Positions 1 to 10,487 of a stretch of DNA of 64,000 nucleotides are shown here, in pieces. The stretch covers positions 6,241,839-6,305,838 of the forward strand of contig NC_087379.1 in assembly GCF_963675165.1 (NCBI RefSeq), given 5' to 3'. Each line of letters opens with the position of its first letter. Position 1 is the first letter of the stretch. The translations under genes and the position numbers were made by a program. A model generated the notes under the pieces. It ran no database searches and was not told the DNA's origin. It was given only the letters and a program-made list of their open reading frames with translations. This DNA is from Halichondria panicea (taxonomy: Eukaryota; Porifera; Demospongiae; Suberitida; Halichondriidae).

Positions 1-868
1 CGTAATTCCGTGATTATTATGCGGCAAAGTCTCGAGACTAGCAATAATGTAGTAGCAATAGTAGCTTTATGCTATGTCAACGTATACCGAGGTATTCAGC
101 ACCCGTGGTGCTTTCGTATATATTCTTCAAGTGTTCAAACAATTTTTAGGGAATTCCGCAACAGCTTAAAATGCTATAGGTGCATATAATTATAGGAGCT
201 ATCAACTTCAGAGTCAACTCACGGTTAGCACTCAAGGCCTCGTAAAATACAACACCGAATTACGACCCATCCTCTCATGTATACGATATGGTGCATTGCA
301 CATGAGGGAATGTGAAATTGTGGGAATTGTGGACTGAAATTGTTTGAGTTTTAGTGTATATAACTAAAACTGCAATGTATTGATCATCGAATGTTGAATT
401 GAAAGCACAAATATAATAATCCAGTTTTATATACTTGTACATTGACCATTGGGAGGAGAGGCTGTAAAATTGCAACGTATGACTTTTTGCGGGTGACCAC
501 GCTAGATCTACGGTGTGTGTAAGTGATTTCGTTTGTATTGCAACAGTAGACTTGTAGCAGCTCGATTTTTTTTTTTTAAAGAGAAGTTGAAGAGCACATC
601 AAAATGTGCGAATACTGTGTAGAATGCTTGGTTAAGTAGTCGGTTCTAGTCTGAGTTTGTGAATTTTTATCAAGCCTGGAGAGTAGAGGGAAACAACACA
701 TCTTCCTGCTATTGTGGAAATGGTTGCTATGAATAGATCTATTGTTACATTATTGACATCTGGTGAATCTCACATGACATTCTGTGTTGCTTCTCTTAAT
801 AATTATTAAGAGAAGCAACACAGAATGTCATGTGAGATTCACTAGCTGAATGTCCTACACAAGGAATT
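1..868 (+). other. Leader/promoter block type II, copy 1
   Basis: No gene is visible here. The stretch is a diverged copy of the non-coding block found again at about 11870-13520, 60536-61024 and 63089-64000; all share the start GTAATTCCGTGATTA and the later string GCGGGTGACCACGCTAGA. In the first and second copies it leads straight into a TRIM gene, so it probably carries the promoter and first untranslated exon. The transcription start cannot be placed from sequence. Confidence 0.6.
764..841. repeat. Perfect 78-bp palindrome
   Basis: Two 39-bp arms are exact reverse complements with no spacer. Sister copies of this block (near 13160 and 63880) contain only the left arm and run directly into CTAGCTGAATGTCC. 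The right arm is therefore an inverted duplication added in this copy, not an ancestral element. Confidence 0.9.
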
Positions 869-1130
869 GTGAGTTTATCCCTTAATGTGCTGACTTGTAT
901 GACTGTACATGTATGTGTTGACTTTCTGTATGTGTGCTATAGTATGTGTACTAGGAATGAATAATATATGTATATAAATACCGTACTTCCCAATAAGGCA
1001 CCCCCTGAGAATTTGCATACATGTAGAACCGTCTAAATTTTGAATACACTAGATCAAGCGGCACCTTTAATATTTAAGAAAATTAATACAGTGCAGTTTG
1101 TAAAACTTCAAATTTTCCTTCACATGCCAG
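869..1130 (+). other. Putative 5'-UTR intron of TRIM copy 1
   Basis: A GTGAGT donor follows AAGGAATT, and a pyrimidine-rich tract ends in CATGCCAG 37 bases before the ATG at 1168. The same donor/acceptor pair with different spacing occurs upstream of every full-size TRIM copy, which supports a real intron. No transcript evidence is available. Confidence 0.5.
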
Positions 1131-1167
1131 TAAGAAGCCTTACAAGACTTGATCATATCCCAAAACC

Positions 1168-3043
1168 ATGGCCGAGAGAGTGACGACAAAAGAAGCTCTC
1201 AAGAAACTCGATGCTCAACTCAAATGCTCCCTTTGTCTCGATACTTTCAAGCAGCCGAAACTCTTGCCTTGTTTTCATGTGTTTTGCAAGTCCCCGTGTC
1301 TGGAGAAACTAGTGACTAAGGATGGACGCTCCCTCACTTGTCCCACCTGTCGACACATTGTCCCACTGTCAGAGAGGGGAGTGGCTGGACTGCAATCAGA
1401 CTTCCACATCGACCACTTGTTTGAGATACAAGATGCTTTCAACAAGGCCGAAAACAACAATGATATGAACTGTGGCAGCTGTGAGGATGGCAAAGCCACC
1501 GGATACAGTAACGACTGTGGGGACTTTTTGTGTGAGGAATGTCAAACTGCTCATAAGAGACTCAAATACACGAGGAATCATTATCTCATTTCGCTCAACG
1601 CACTCAAAGCTCAAATGACGGGCCTGGTTCCCCCCCAAAAATCCGCCCCCAATTGCCCCGAACACTCGAAGAATGACCTCAAGATATACTGCGATACTTG
1701 CTCCACTCTCATTTGCATGGACTGCACCATTCATCTACACAAAGACCACAACTATGACCTGGTGGCTGATGTGCTGACCAAGCACAAGGAAGAACTTGTC
1801 TCCAGTCTCAAACCAGTCAAAAACTATTCAGCCAGAGACAAAGGCTGACATGGAACTGACCACAAAAGGAAAAGAACCTCTTCAACAAGCTTGCCGAAGT
1901 TTCCTAGAGGTTGATCACAGTGGATCATTCAGCTTAGAGAACAGCCACACGACAGGAGATGGTCTGAAAGGTGCTATAACTGGAGAAACAAAAACTGTAT
2001 CGTTTCAAGCAAAAACCAAGAGTAACAAGAAATTCAACGGCAAAAGCAACCTCAAAGCTGAACTTGTGGATATCGTGAGCAAAGACATATTGAAATGTGA
2101 AGTGATCGATCAACAACACGGTCAACACAAGATCAACTATCGCCCAATGAAACGAGGAAAGCATGAACTACACATCACTGTCAATGGGAACGCAGTACGA
2201 GGCAGTCCATTCCCAATAGCTGTAGCCCCATCACCACAGAGCTTCATCAAGCCTTCCCGAGTTGTACGAGGTGTGAACAAGCCACGAGGCACTGTCTCCA
2301 ACAGTAAGGGAGAGTTAGTTGTTGTTGAAGGTGGTGGAGCTACTATCTCTGTATTGACACCAGAGGGTGAGAAGATACGAACATTCGGAAAGCTGAATAC
2401 TGCATATGGAGTGACTGTGGACAAAGACGACAACATCTATGTAGTGGAGAACAGCAATCATCGTGTGAATAAATTCTCATCCGACAGAGAGTTTGTGGCA
2501 GCTGTTGGTAGTGCAGGCAATGGTAACCTTCAGTTTAGTAGCCCAGCTGGTATTTATTATAACAGAAAAGACAACAACCTGTATGTGCCTGATCAGCTTA
2601 ACCACAGAATACAAGTGTTCTCTACTGAACTGAAGTTTGTGCGGTGTTTTGGTACACAAGGCAATGGGAACGGACAATTACAGCAACCACTGTATGCATC
2701 ATTTGATAGTGCCGACAACCTCTATGTGATTGACTTTGCTAACCATCGAGTACAAGTCTTCACTGCTGAAGGTCAATTCTTGAGAGCCTTCTCACAAAAA
2801 GCCAACGGTCAGAAGCTGAGTTATCCCTATGCCATAGCCATCGACAGTAGTGACACAGTGTACGTCAGTGAGAATGGACCACATCATGTGAGTGTGTTCA
2901 CATCTCAGGGAGCCTACATCACCACATTTGGTGGGCCAGGAACGGAAGAGGGACAGTTTAATGGAATTTATGGACTCTCTATTGATCGCAATGACTCTGT
3001 TGTTGTATCCGATCGTAACAACAGGCGACTACAGACATTCTAA
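1168..3043 (+). pseudogene. TRIM-filamin-NHL copy 1, frameshifted by internal deletion
   Basis: The reading frame from ATG 1168 codes for the RING (C20, C23, C35, H37, C40, C44, C58, C61), both B-boxes and the start of the coiled coil, then ends at 1848 after a foreign tail (NYSARDKG). A second frame, open to 3043, resumes at TIQPETKADME and codes for the complete filamin and NHL domains. Compared with the copy at 45791, 353 bp covering the whole coiled coil are missing between two TCAAA pentamers, one of which is retained; 353 is not a multiple of three. The filamin and proximal NHL region is almost identical to the 45791 copy, indicating recent duplication or gene conversion. A 226-residue RING/B-box protein without coiled coil could still be made. 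Confidence 0.9.
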
Positions 3044-3690
3044 CGAGATAAGTAGTACAAGCAAATAAGTGGATTGTGTATGTTTGTAGTTTAGTGTGAA
3101 AATGTTAGTTTATATGCATTATATCAGCTGTGAATAAGTCTGTTATGAAATGAGAGAACAATGTCTACTTCTCTAGCTAGATCTAGTCTCCTAATTCCAT
3201 TCAAACTCAGCATGTCATGACAGGATGTAATTATTTGATTTGACTTTATCAACCTCCTACATATCCTAAGAGATTATACATGTGTGTTCTTAATTGTGTA
3301 ATGTGTGCAGTAAGTGTGCTATTGTCAAATTGACGTATTTTTATGCTCGTAGGGAGGGCATTGACTAAATACATAAGTACGAGAGAGGCTACTGTACTAC
3401 AGAACACGTTATGTGTTCTTTAATACTTACATGGGCTGGACTGCTTTGCTCGTTCCAAACTATTCCAGTGAGTCCACTTTTCCTCCCTCCATGCAGCTAC
3501 CTGCAATACAGCACACTATATTGCTAACACTTTGAGTGGTGGACTGTGTCACTGTGAGTCATATAGCAAGGTTTGAAGTATAGTTGCCCTGTAGCTGATT
3601 GCACTATACGCTTTGCTATATACCCGCTGTTCTATGTATTCCCTACTTCTTTGTCAAATGCATGTTAGTGAAGTACTTATACTAACAAGG
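3044..3690 (+). other. Inter-unit non-coding stretch
   Basis: This holds the 3' flank of TRIM copy 1 and the decayed intron preceding the OPA1-like P-loop exon. The segment from about 3520 (CTAACACTTTGAGTGG) recurs near 16436, 42577 and 48431 in front of the other P-loop exons. No gene is seen. Confidence 0.5.
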
Positions 3691-3699
3691 GACACACAC

Positions 3700-4652
3700 T
3701 TACAGGTAGTGGTGGTTGGAGACCAGAGTGCTGGCAAGACGAGTGTCCTGGAGATAGTTGCTAATGCTCATATATTCCCACGGGGAGGAGGGGAGATGAT
3801 GACTCGTAGCCCACCATGATTACCCTTAGCAACGGAGCAGAATAAGTTGCAATGGTCTAATATCAGCCAATGACAAGTTTGAACTACACACATTACTTAT
3901 CAGGGCCTAGTGACAACTACAGCACCTATTTTTGTTCCTGCATGCTATTAAGACATTTACATGTATTGCACAATAAATTATTAGCAAAATTACTGAACTG
4001 TTAATTCAAAATGTCATCACCGAGTAATTAAATACGTATATATATATATAGATCCCAAATGCTCTAGAAGATCATGTGTTGTCTTTCCTTAAAAATTGGC
4101 ATGTATGACTGTATACATGTATTATTTCTGTGTTTAACTCAGCACTCTATTTCTACACACTACATTGTACCGATACATTGTATTGTGGTGCTGTAAAATT
4201 GGTACAAAATATAGTGATGTAATGTGACCATGCAGGTACTCTTCCACCCCATAGGTGTATGACCTCACCAAGGAGGGGGACCTTTGTAGCATCTGCACTG
4301 CATGAGATTGAGCGTCAAATGAGGGTCAGCGTCCAATCAGGGAAGACAGTGAGCTCTCAGCCCATCTCCCTCACCGTGTACGGACCCCACCTCAAGAGAA
4401 TGGTCCTGGTTTACCTACCAGGGATCATCAGTGTGAGTGTCATGTGACTGTGCACTCAAATCATGTGACTGTGTGTATTCGTACAGACTGTGATCACAGG
4501 TATGGCCGCTAACACAAGAGAAGATATCATCAAAATGTGCAGGTGTGTTGTGTGTGTATATGTATAGTGTGGAAGGTGTAGTCAGTAATTCCTGTTCCTC
4601 CACAGACAGTACATGCAGAACCTGAACAACATCATCATGTAAATACAAGGTA
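3700..4652 (+). pseudogene. OPA1-like dynamin GTPase remnant, exons 1-4 of unit A
   Basis: Four exon remnants in the order of an OPA1 GTPase domain are separated by decayed introns. They are about 3706-3830 ([13 protein letters not shown]-loop, then [12 protein letters not shown]), 4255-4432 (YDLTKEGDL to [10 protein letters not shown]), 4490-4545 (TGMAANTREDIIKMC) and 4604-4652 (RQYMQNLN). The series matches OPA1 better than classical dynamin ([21 protein letters not shown]). The first exon has lost one C in AGCCCACC and shifts frame, the fourth has a stop after NNII, and the D of DLPG is Y. Conserved splice-like borders indicate DNA-level duplication, not retroposition. Confidence 0.85.
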
Positions 4653-5634
4653 AGTGCTGTAGTTGAAGCTTATGGTTACGGTGGCCCTGATTTAGCTACA
4701 GCCTTTCAAAGTTGGTAGTTCTGTGTCACACAGAGTCTACCCTTAAATAAACAACTGCACTTCACTCCCAATTAATTCACGGTAGCATTATTAATTCTAT
4801 TACGTAGTCTATAGTGCTTTTGTACCACTGCCTCCTCCTACATGTATTAACCTCTGTACCCACTTTTTGCTCCTATTAATTTTCTCAAGAAAGTTTGTTT
4901 GTGCTCTGAAACAGCTTCAAAATGCTAGGTACATTGTAGCTATCAACTTCAATTTCAACTCACTATAATTATGTACTGTCATGGTACATTGCACATCGGG
5001 GAGGGGGCGATGTTCTGTAAAGTGAAACAATGTGCTTGATAACTCATGCATGCAGTTAGTGGTTTAACTGTGTGTGTTTATGCTGACTAGCGATTGCAAC
5101 AGTATAATTATAAGGAACTACTCATTTCTATATTTTACATTTGTACAGTGCATGTACATTGATATCAAAGGGTGATATTGAAAGCACGTTGGGATGTACC
5201 GTATAGCGGGAAATGTTCGTGGGTAAGAGAGGCCTTGGATCGAGGCTAATCTGTGGTATGATCCAGTTAAAATGTGCTAAGCCTATAAAATATGTCCTAC
5301 ACTGTATTTGTGCTGTTTAGTTTTTTAGGGGTGACCGTGCAACAGTACAATTGAACATACATGACTGTGTTCAGAATAGTTCATTGTGAAACAACGAAGA
5401 AACTAAAGAGCACCTCAGAATGTCAATCTACGTATAGTGCTTGCACTTGACTGTGGTTAGGTCAATGTGAATTTACGCACAATCGAGTTTGTGATTGTCT
5501 TCAAAATACATGTGAACGTAAATAAACGTTTATATGATGTGTGAACAATCTAGATCTATGAATATTGTTGCTCATATTTGACATAATTATGGTGAACCCA
5601 CCCATTCTGTTCTGAATGTCATCAACAAAGAACT
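4653..5634 (+). other. Leader/promoter block type I (TRIM copy 2)
   Basis: This non-coding block is repeated with small changes at about 17503-18910, 24640-25520, 43740-45611 and 49826-54565, each time between an OPA1-like QYMQNP exon and a TRIM gene. Shared landmarks are GGGGAGGGGGCGATGTTCT, TGTACAGTGCATGTACATTG and GGTGAACCCCACCCATTCTG. It probably carries promoter and first exon; no individual site can be assigned. Confidence 0.55.
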
Positions 5635-5780
5635 GTGAGTTAATCCCTCAAATGTGCATGACCTGTACTCTATATATATATGTATATGCTAACAGTATAA
5701 TTTATTGACTTGGGGTGTGTGTATTTAATATGTATTTGTACATAGAATCTACAATAATTTTTACCGATGTTCCCTCACAG
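5635..5780 (+). other. Putative 5'-UTR intron of TRIM copy 2
   Basis: GTGAGT donor after AAAGAACT; acceptor GTTCCCTCACAG, 40 bases before the ATG. Both borders are conserved in the type I copies at 18911-19103, 25521-39808, 45612-45735 and 54566-54730. Confidence 0.6.
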
Positions 5781-5820
5781 ATATTGCCCAGTAAAAAACC
5801 TTCGATAAATTCTCAAAGCC

Positions 5821-8025
5821 ATGGCCGAGAGAGTGACGACAAAAGAATCTCTCAAGAAACTCGATGCTCAACTCGAATGCTCCCTTTGTCTCGACACTTT
5901 CAAGCAGCCGAAACTCTTACCTTGTTTTCATGTGTTTTGCAAGTCCCCGTGTCTGGAGAAACTAGTGACCAACGATGGACGCTCCCTCACTTGTCCCACT
6001 TGTCGACACATTGTCCCACTGTCAGAGAGGGGAGTGGCTGGACTGCGATCAGACTTCCACATCGACCACTTGTTTGAGATACAAGATGCTTTCAACAAAG
6101 CTGAAGACGATAATGATACAAACTGTGGCAGCTGTGAGGATGGTAAAGCCACTGGATACTGTAACGACTGTGGGGACTTTTTATGTGACGAATGTCAAAC
6201 TGCTCACAAGAGACTCAAATACACGAGGAATCATAAACTAATTTCGCTGGATGAACTCAAAGCTCAAGTGACTAGCCTGGTTCCCCCCAAGAAAGCCGTC
6301 CCCCATTGCTCCAAACACTCGGAGAATGCCCTCAAGATATACTGTGATACTTGCTCCACTCTCATTTGCATGGACTGCACCATTCGTCTCCACAAAGACC
6401 ACAACTACGACCTGGTGGCTGATGTGCTGACCAAGCACAAAGAAGAACTTGTCTCCAGTCTCAAACCAGTCAAAGAGAAGCTGGACAGTGTACAACGAGC
6501 TCTGAAGGACTTTGACACAAGAGCCAAGGCAATCCACGATCAGAAGGCCGCAATTGAAGCCAACATCCACAAGGAAATTGACGAACAACATCGACTGTTA
6601 GATCAACGAAGGGCAGAGCTTGTAGGAGAGCTAGAGATGCTGACTCAACAGAAACTGAAGGATCTGGCGGCACAAAGGGACCAAGTGGAGATCACTCAGG
6701 TGAAACTGACCAGCTGTCTGGAGTACGCTGAGGGGGTCTCAAAACAGGCGAAAACTTCCGTTCTCAAGAGAGTCAAACAAATTTCTGCTGAATTCGATCG
6801 AAACACAATTCAGCCAGAAACAAAGGCTGACATAGAACTGATCACAAAAGGAAAAGAACCTCTCCAACAAGCTTGCCGAAGTTTCTTAGAGGTTGATCAC
6901 AGTGGATCATTTAGCTTAGAGAACAGCCACACGACAGGAGATGGTCTGAAAGGTGCTACAACTGGAGAAACAAAAACTGTATCGTTTCGAGCAAAAACCA
7001 AGAGTAACAGAAATGTCAAACGCAAACTCGACCTCAAAGCTGAACTCGTGCGTTTGGAGAGCAAAGATATATTGAAATGTGAAGTGATCGATCAACAACA
7101 TGGCCAACACAAGATCAACTATCGCCCATTGAACCGAGGAAAGCATGAACTACACATCACTGTCAATGAGGACGCAGTACGAGGCAGTCCATTCCCAATA
7201 GCTGTAGCCCCATCACCACAGAGCTTCGTCAAGCCTTCCCGAGTTGTACGAGGTGTGAACAAACCACGAGGCACTGTCTTCAACAGTAAGGGACAGTTGG
7301 TTGTTGTTGAAGGTAGTGGAGCTACTGTCTCTGTATTGACACCAGAGGGTCAGAAGATACAAACGTTTGGACAGCTGAATAATGCATTTGGAGTGACTGT
7401 GGACAAAGACGACAACATCTATGTAGTGGAGTGTGGCAATCATCGTGTGAATAAGTTCTCATCCGACGGAGAGTTTGTGGCAGCTGTTGGTAGTCAAGGC
7501 AGCGGTAACCTTCAGTTTAGTAGCCCATTTGATATTTGTTATAACAGAAGAGACAACAACTTGTATATGCCTGATCAGGGTAACCACAGAATACAAGTGC
7601 TTTCCACTGATCTGAAGTTCGTACGATGTTTCGGTACACCTGGCAATGGGAACGGACAATTACAGCAACCACTATATGCAACATTTGATAGTGCCAACAA
7701 CCTCTATGTGACTGATCGTGGTAACCATCGAGTACAAGTCTTCACTGCTGAAGGTCATTTCCTGAGAACCTTCTCACAAAAAGCCAAAGGTAAAAAGCTG
7801 AACTCACTCTGGGCCATAGCCATCGATAGCAATGACACAGTGTACGTCAGTGAGAATGGACCGCATCATGTGAGTGTGTTCATATCTCAGGGAGCCTACA
7901 TCACCACGTTTGGTGGACCAGGAACGAAAGAGGGACAGTTTAATGGCATTTACGGACTCTCTATTAATCGCAATGACTCAGTTGTTGTGTCCGATCTGAA
8001 CAATGGGCGACTGCAGATATTCTAG
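5821..8025 (+). CDS. TRIM-NHL protein (RING, B-boxes, coiled coil, filamin, NHL), copy 2
   Basis: Intact 734-residue single-exon gene, TRIM2/3/71 type. A C3HC4 RING lies at about residues 20-61 (CSLC, CFHVFC, CPTC), a first B-box-like Cys/His cluster at 100-145, and a second B-box at 160-200 (CDTCSTLICMDC). A coiled coil covers 205-320, a filamin-type immunoglobulin fold about 350-460 (ending GSPFPIAVAPS), and a six-bladed NHL propeller 470-734. Family knowledge: the RING is a ubiquitin-ligase module, the coiled coil dimerises, and NHL propellers bind RNA or protein. The ATG is preceded by CAAAGCC as in all copies. The coiled-coil end is about 11 residues shorter than in other copies (EGVSKQAKTSV). 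It lies between the QYMQNP and TKVD exons of an OPA1-like remnant. Substrate unknown. Confidence 0.93.
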   Translation: MAERVTTKESLKKLDAQLECSLCLDTFKQPKLLPCFHVFCKSPCLEKLVTNDGRSLTCPTCRHIVPLSERGVAGLRSDFHIDHLFEIQDAFNKAEDDNDTNCGSCEDGKATGYCNDCGDFLCDECQTAHKRLKYTRNHKLISLDELKAQVTSLVPPKKAVPHCSKHSENALKIYCDTCSTLICMDCTIRLHKDHNYDLVADVLTKHKEELVSSLKPVKEKLDSVQRALKDFDTRAKAIHDQKAAIEANIHKEIDEQHRLLDQRRAELVGELEMLTQQKLKDLAAQRDQVEITQVKLTSCLEYAEGVSKQAKTSVLKRVKQISAEFDRNTIQPETKADIELITKGKEPLQQACRSFLEVDHSGSFSLENSHTTGDGLKGATTGETKTVSFRAKTKSNRNVKRKLDLKAELVRLESKDILKCEVIDQQHGQHKINYRPLNRGKHELHITVNEDAVRGSPFPIAVAPSPQSFVKPSRVVRGVNKPRGTVFNSKGQLVVVEGSGATVSVLTPEGQKIQTFGQLNNAFGVTVDKDDNIYVVECGNHRVNKFSSDGEFVAAVGSQGSGNLQFSSPFDICYNRRDNNLYMPDQGNHRIQVLSTDLKFVRCFGTPGNGNGQLQQPLYATFDSANNLYVTDRGNHRVQVFTAEGHFLRTFSQKAKGKKLNSLWAIAIDSNDTVYVSENGPHHVSVFISQGAYITTFGGPGTKEGQFNGIYGLSINRNDSVVVSDLNNGRLQIF

Positions 8026-8560
8026 GAACTTTAGAGTGTCAGGTACTGTGTACATTTTTTGTAGTGTTATTTTGTGTTCTAGTCTGAAATCCAACCAGTG
8101 AACCTGGTTTGGCTTAGTGTGAAAATTGTTGTAACGTCTTTGTACGTCTTTAAGTTTTGATATGTTGAAATCTGTGGTTATTAGTCTGTTTTAGCACATG
8201 AAGTATGCATGGAAAATTCACTGTTTACTTGATTCTCTTTATTGCACTCACACTCTGCCAGCACATGTCATTAATATGTTACAAATGGTTCAGTGGATGC
8301 TGAGAGAATCATAATATTATATTGACAGACATTGTCAGTCAACTATGGTCAAATGGACCCAGAATTAGATTCCTATAGATTGCCTGTACTGTCGGGTTAC
8401 CTCAAACTATTACTGTTGTATTAGTATACCCTCAATACCTACACAGCCTAGCTTGTCCTCATGACTGCCTTACTGATACTAATACCTACACAGCCTTGCA
8501 TTGTCTAACCTCAAAACTCTTGTCATGATTTCCAGCGCTCTTTTATAATTATCTCTCCTT
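8026..8560 (+). other. 3' flank type alpha of TRIM copy 2
   Basis: Non-coding. It starts AACTTTAGAGTGTCAGG and is shared with the scrap ending at 58631 and the fragment ending at 61567, all of which lead into TKVD-type OPA1 exons. Near 8430-8505 it carries a partial tandem repeat (CTACACAGCC, ACTGCCTTACTGATACT) that is expanded to about three units at 61987-62148. Confidence 0.6.
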
Positions 8561-8568
8561 TTCTCAAG

Positions 8569-8912
8569 GCTCTCGTACGATATTTGTGCTCACCAAAGTT
8601 GACCTGGCGGAGAAGGGTGGAGTCAAACAAGACAGGGTGAGTGTTTGTGACCAATCAGATTGATGCTATAGTTTGCCCCTGCAGATGCTCTCAATTCTGG
8701 ATGGCCAGTTGTTTTCCCAATGAAGGCCCTTGGATACTATGCCCTGGTTACTGGGAGAGGTATGTATGTATGTGTACTGTACTTATCGTGAACTGTTGCA
8801 CTCTAGCGGAGCAGTTTTCTAAGTGATTTTGTGTTCATGTGTCCTAATTGTTAATGTGTATATAGAATGTATAGGGAGTCCATCAACAATCAGGCACTGC
8901 GCTTTAAGAGCT
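8569..8912 (+). pseudogene. OPA1-like remnant, TKVD and following exons
   Basis: Three exon pieces are visible. 8569-8636 codes for SRTIFVLTKVDLAEKG (the G4 motif TKxD of OPA1/dynamin GTPases) and ends at a GTGAGT donor. 8685-8760 codes for MLSILDGQLF and, after a 2-bp insertion that breaks the frame, GYYALVTGR. About 8868-8912 codes for YRESINNQALRFKS and stops. These continue the GTPase domain begun at 3700-4652, so TRIM copy 2 lies inside what would be an OPA1 intron. Confidence 0.8.
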
Positions 8913-8991
8913 AGTGAGTATGCGTTGGATATTAATATTGTACATAACCATGATAACTATATAGTGAACTGGGCTTCGACTCTTTAATGCT

Positions 8992-9055
8992 GGTTCTTTA
9001 TAATTATATGTGAGCACGTTAGACTTTGAATCTAAGTTCAATTCTCGGCAGGACC
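8992..9055 (+). pseudogene. tRNA-Gln(UUG)-like pseudogene
   Basis: The 3' half resembles tRNA-Gln: AGCACGTTAGACTTTGAATCTAA forms a perfect 5-bp anticodon stem (TTAGA/TCTAA) around loop CTTTGAA with anticodon TTG. GTTCAATTCTCGG matches a T-loop, GGACC closes an acceptor stem with GGTTC, and a T-rich run follows. The 5' side of the T stem is deleted and the D arm is degenerate. Two further copies lie at 59524 and 62628 in the same context. Confidence 0.6.
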
Positions 9056-9560
9056 TTTATTTTTTTATAGTGCAGCTCATTGTGATTTTCTGCATATTCA
9101 GTACACGTTTTCTGAGGTAGTGGCAAGCTAGCGAACTCTGGCAGGTCAACAGGTCAGAGAAGCTCTCAATTGTAAAGACACATGCAGACAGCAATTAAAG
9201 AGACTGACTGCGTGCATGTGTGAACCTCTATAATTATGTAGTATCTTCCGTTTGTATAAAAATGTATACATAATTGTGATACCGTAGGTCATCAAAGTAT
9301 CTCTACTATTAGTATTCTTTTGGTACGGTATGAAGTTTACGATTAATTAACAGAAATCAGCAACATACGTGTAATTCCCGGTATATATAAAACACTATAT
9401 TGTCAAAAACAATTACTCAAACAACATAATATATATGTACAGCTAAAAATAAAGTATACAACAGAGCAAAAACTGACAATTAAATACAAAATATTGTTAA
9501 TAGTACTGATGGTGTTTTGAAAACCTACTACATATTTCCTAGCTACATACATGCAGTGGG
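9056..9560. other. AT-rich stretch without visible gene
   Basis: The first part matches the flank of the tRNA-like copies at 59597 and 62702 (TTTATTTTTTTATAGT). The rest is AT-rich unique sequence with no supported coding frame. Confidence 0.4.
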
Positions 9561-9564
9561 TGAT

Positions 9565-9812
9565 TCACACAGTCACAGATGGCTGCCTAGTGAGTTGAGT
9601 CTGAGCCTTCTCTATACTGCTAGTGATACGATACAAGTGCCCCGAGAGTGTGATCCCCATGGTCTTAAGGTCGGCCTCTGTGAGCTGCAACACTTGGTTG
9701 ATGTCGTTCAGCTCGGCTTCATCGAATTTGACCTTATAACGTTCCATCTTGATGGCTATATGAGCCACTTCTCAATGGTAGGGTAGTCGAGGGAGTTGAG
9801 GATGTTTAGGTA
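9565..9812 (-). pseudogene. SAM-domain (Eph-receptor-like) pseudogene exon
   Basis: Read on the minus strand, the sequence codes for a SAM domain: IEKWL, then after a small frame break IAIKMERYKVKFDEAELNDI, LTEADLKTMGITLSGH and LYRITSSIE. The pattern WL..IKM.RY...F, LT..DL...GITL.GH..(R/K)I is typical of SAM domains of Eph receptors and relatives. The break just before IAIK, and the absence of neighbouring kinase or receptor exons, argue for a stray exon. It is the only minus-strand protein trace inside the OPA1/TRIM array outside mobile elements. Confidence 0.65.
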
Positions 9813-10095
9813 TGTCTCTCTAGTGTCAGCCAATGACAAGTTTAAATTACACACAACTACACCTACGCATGTATATCCCTACTATGCTCTAAACGTTTAT
9901 CCATGTATTGTCTCCATTGTCTCTACTCATGTGTACATGACTTGTGGGTTGCTGTAAGATAGGTTGATGGTATGTACATGCATGCATGCATATATATACA
10001 TTCATAGCTATTAATTGACTAATAGTAATTTACATGCACCCGTATATAAGATAGTGACGTAACGTGGCCATGTACTCTCCCACCCCATGCACAGG

Positions 10096-10478
10096 TGAAT
10101 GACCTCACCAAGAAGGGGGACCTTCGTAGCCTCGCACTGAGATTAAGCGTCAGATGAGGGTCAGCGTCCAATCAGGGAAGACCGTGAGCTCTCAGCCCAT
10201 CTCTCTCACCGTGTACAGACCCCACTTCAAGAGAAAGGTCCTGGTTGACCTCCCAGAGATTGTCAGTGTGAGTGTCATGTGACTGTACATGCACTCAATC
10301 ATGTTACTGTGTGTAGACGGTGACCACTGATATGGTCGCTAACACAAGAGAAGATGTCATCAAAATGTGCAGGTGTGTTGTGTGTGGTGACTGTATAGTG
10401 TGGAAAGTGTCTAGTAATTCCTGTTCTTCCACAGACAGTACATGCAGAACCCAAACGCCATCATCATGTGCATACAAG
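10096..10478 (+). pseudogene. OPA1-like remnant, exons 2-4, interrupted downstream by a transposon
   Basis: 10096-10266 matches the DLTKEGDL...DLPEIV exon with a lost codon (CTCGCACTG), 10316-10375 the TVTTDMVANTREDVIKMC piece and 10434-10478 the RQYMQNPNAIIMCIQ exon, followed by a GTAAGTGCT donor. A 774-bp element is inserted exactly after this donor and duplicates it. The remnant is closest to the one at 60119-60395. Confidence 0.8.
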
Positions 10479-10487
10479 GTAAGTGCT

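Noticed and set aside
3700-4652. OPA1-like exons as a functional GTPase gene
   Set aside because: Every copy has frameshifts, lost splice sites or missing exons, and no unit contains the full set; only the exon at 42381 and parts of others remain open.
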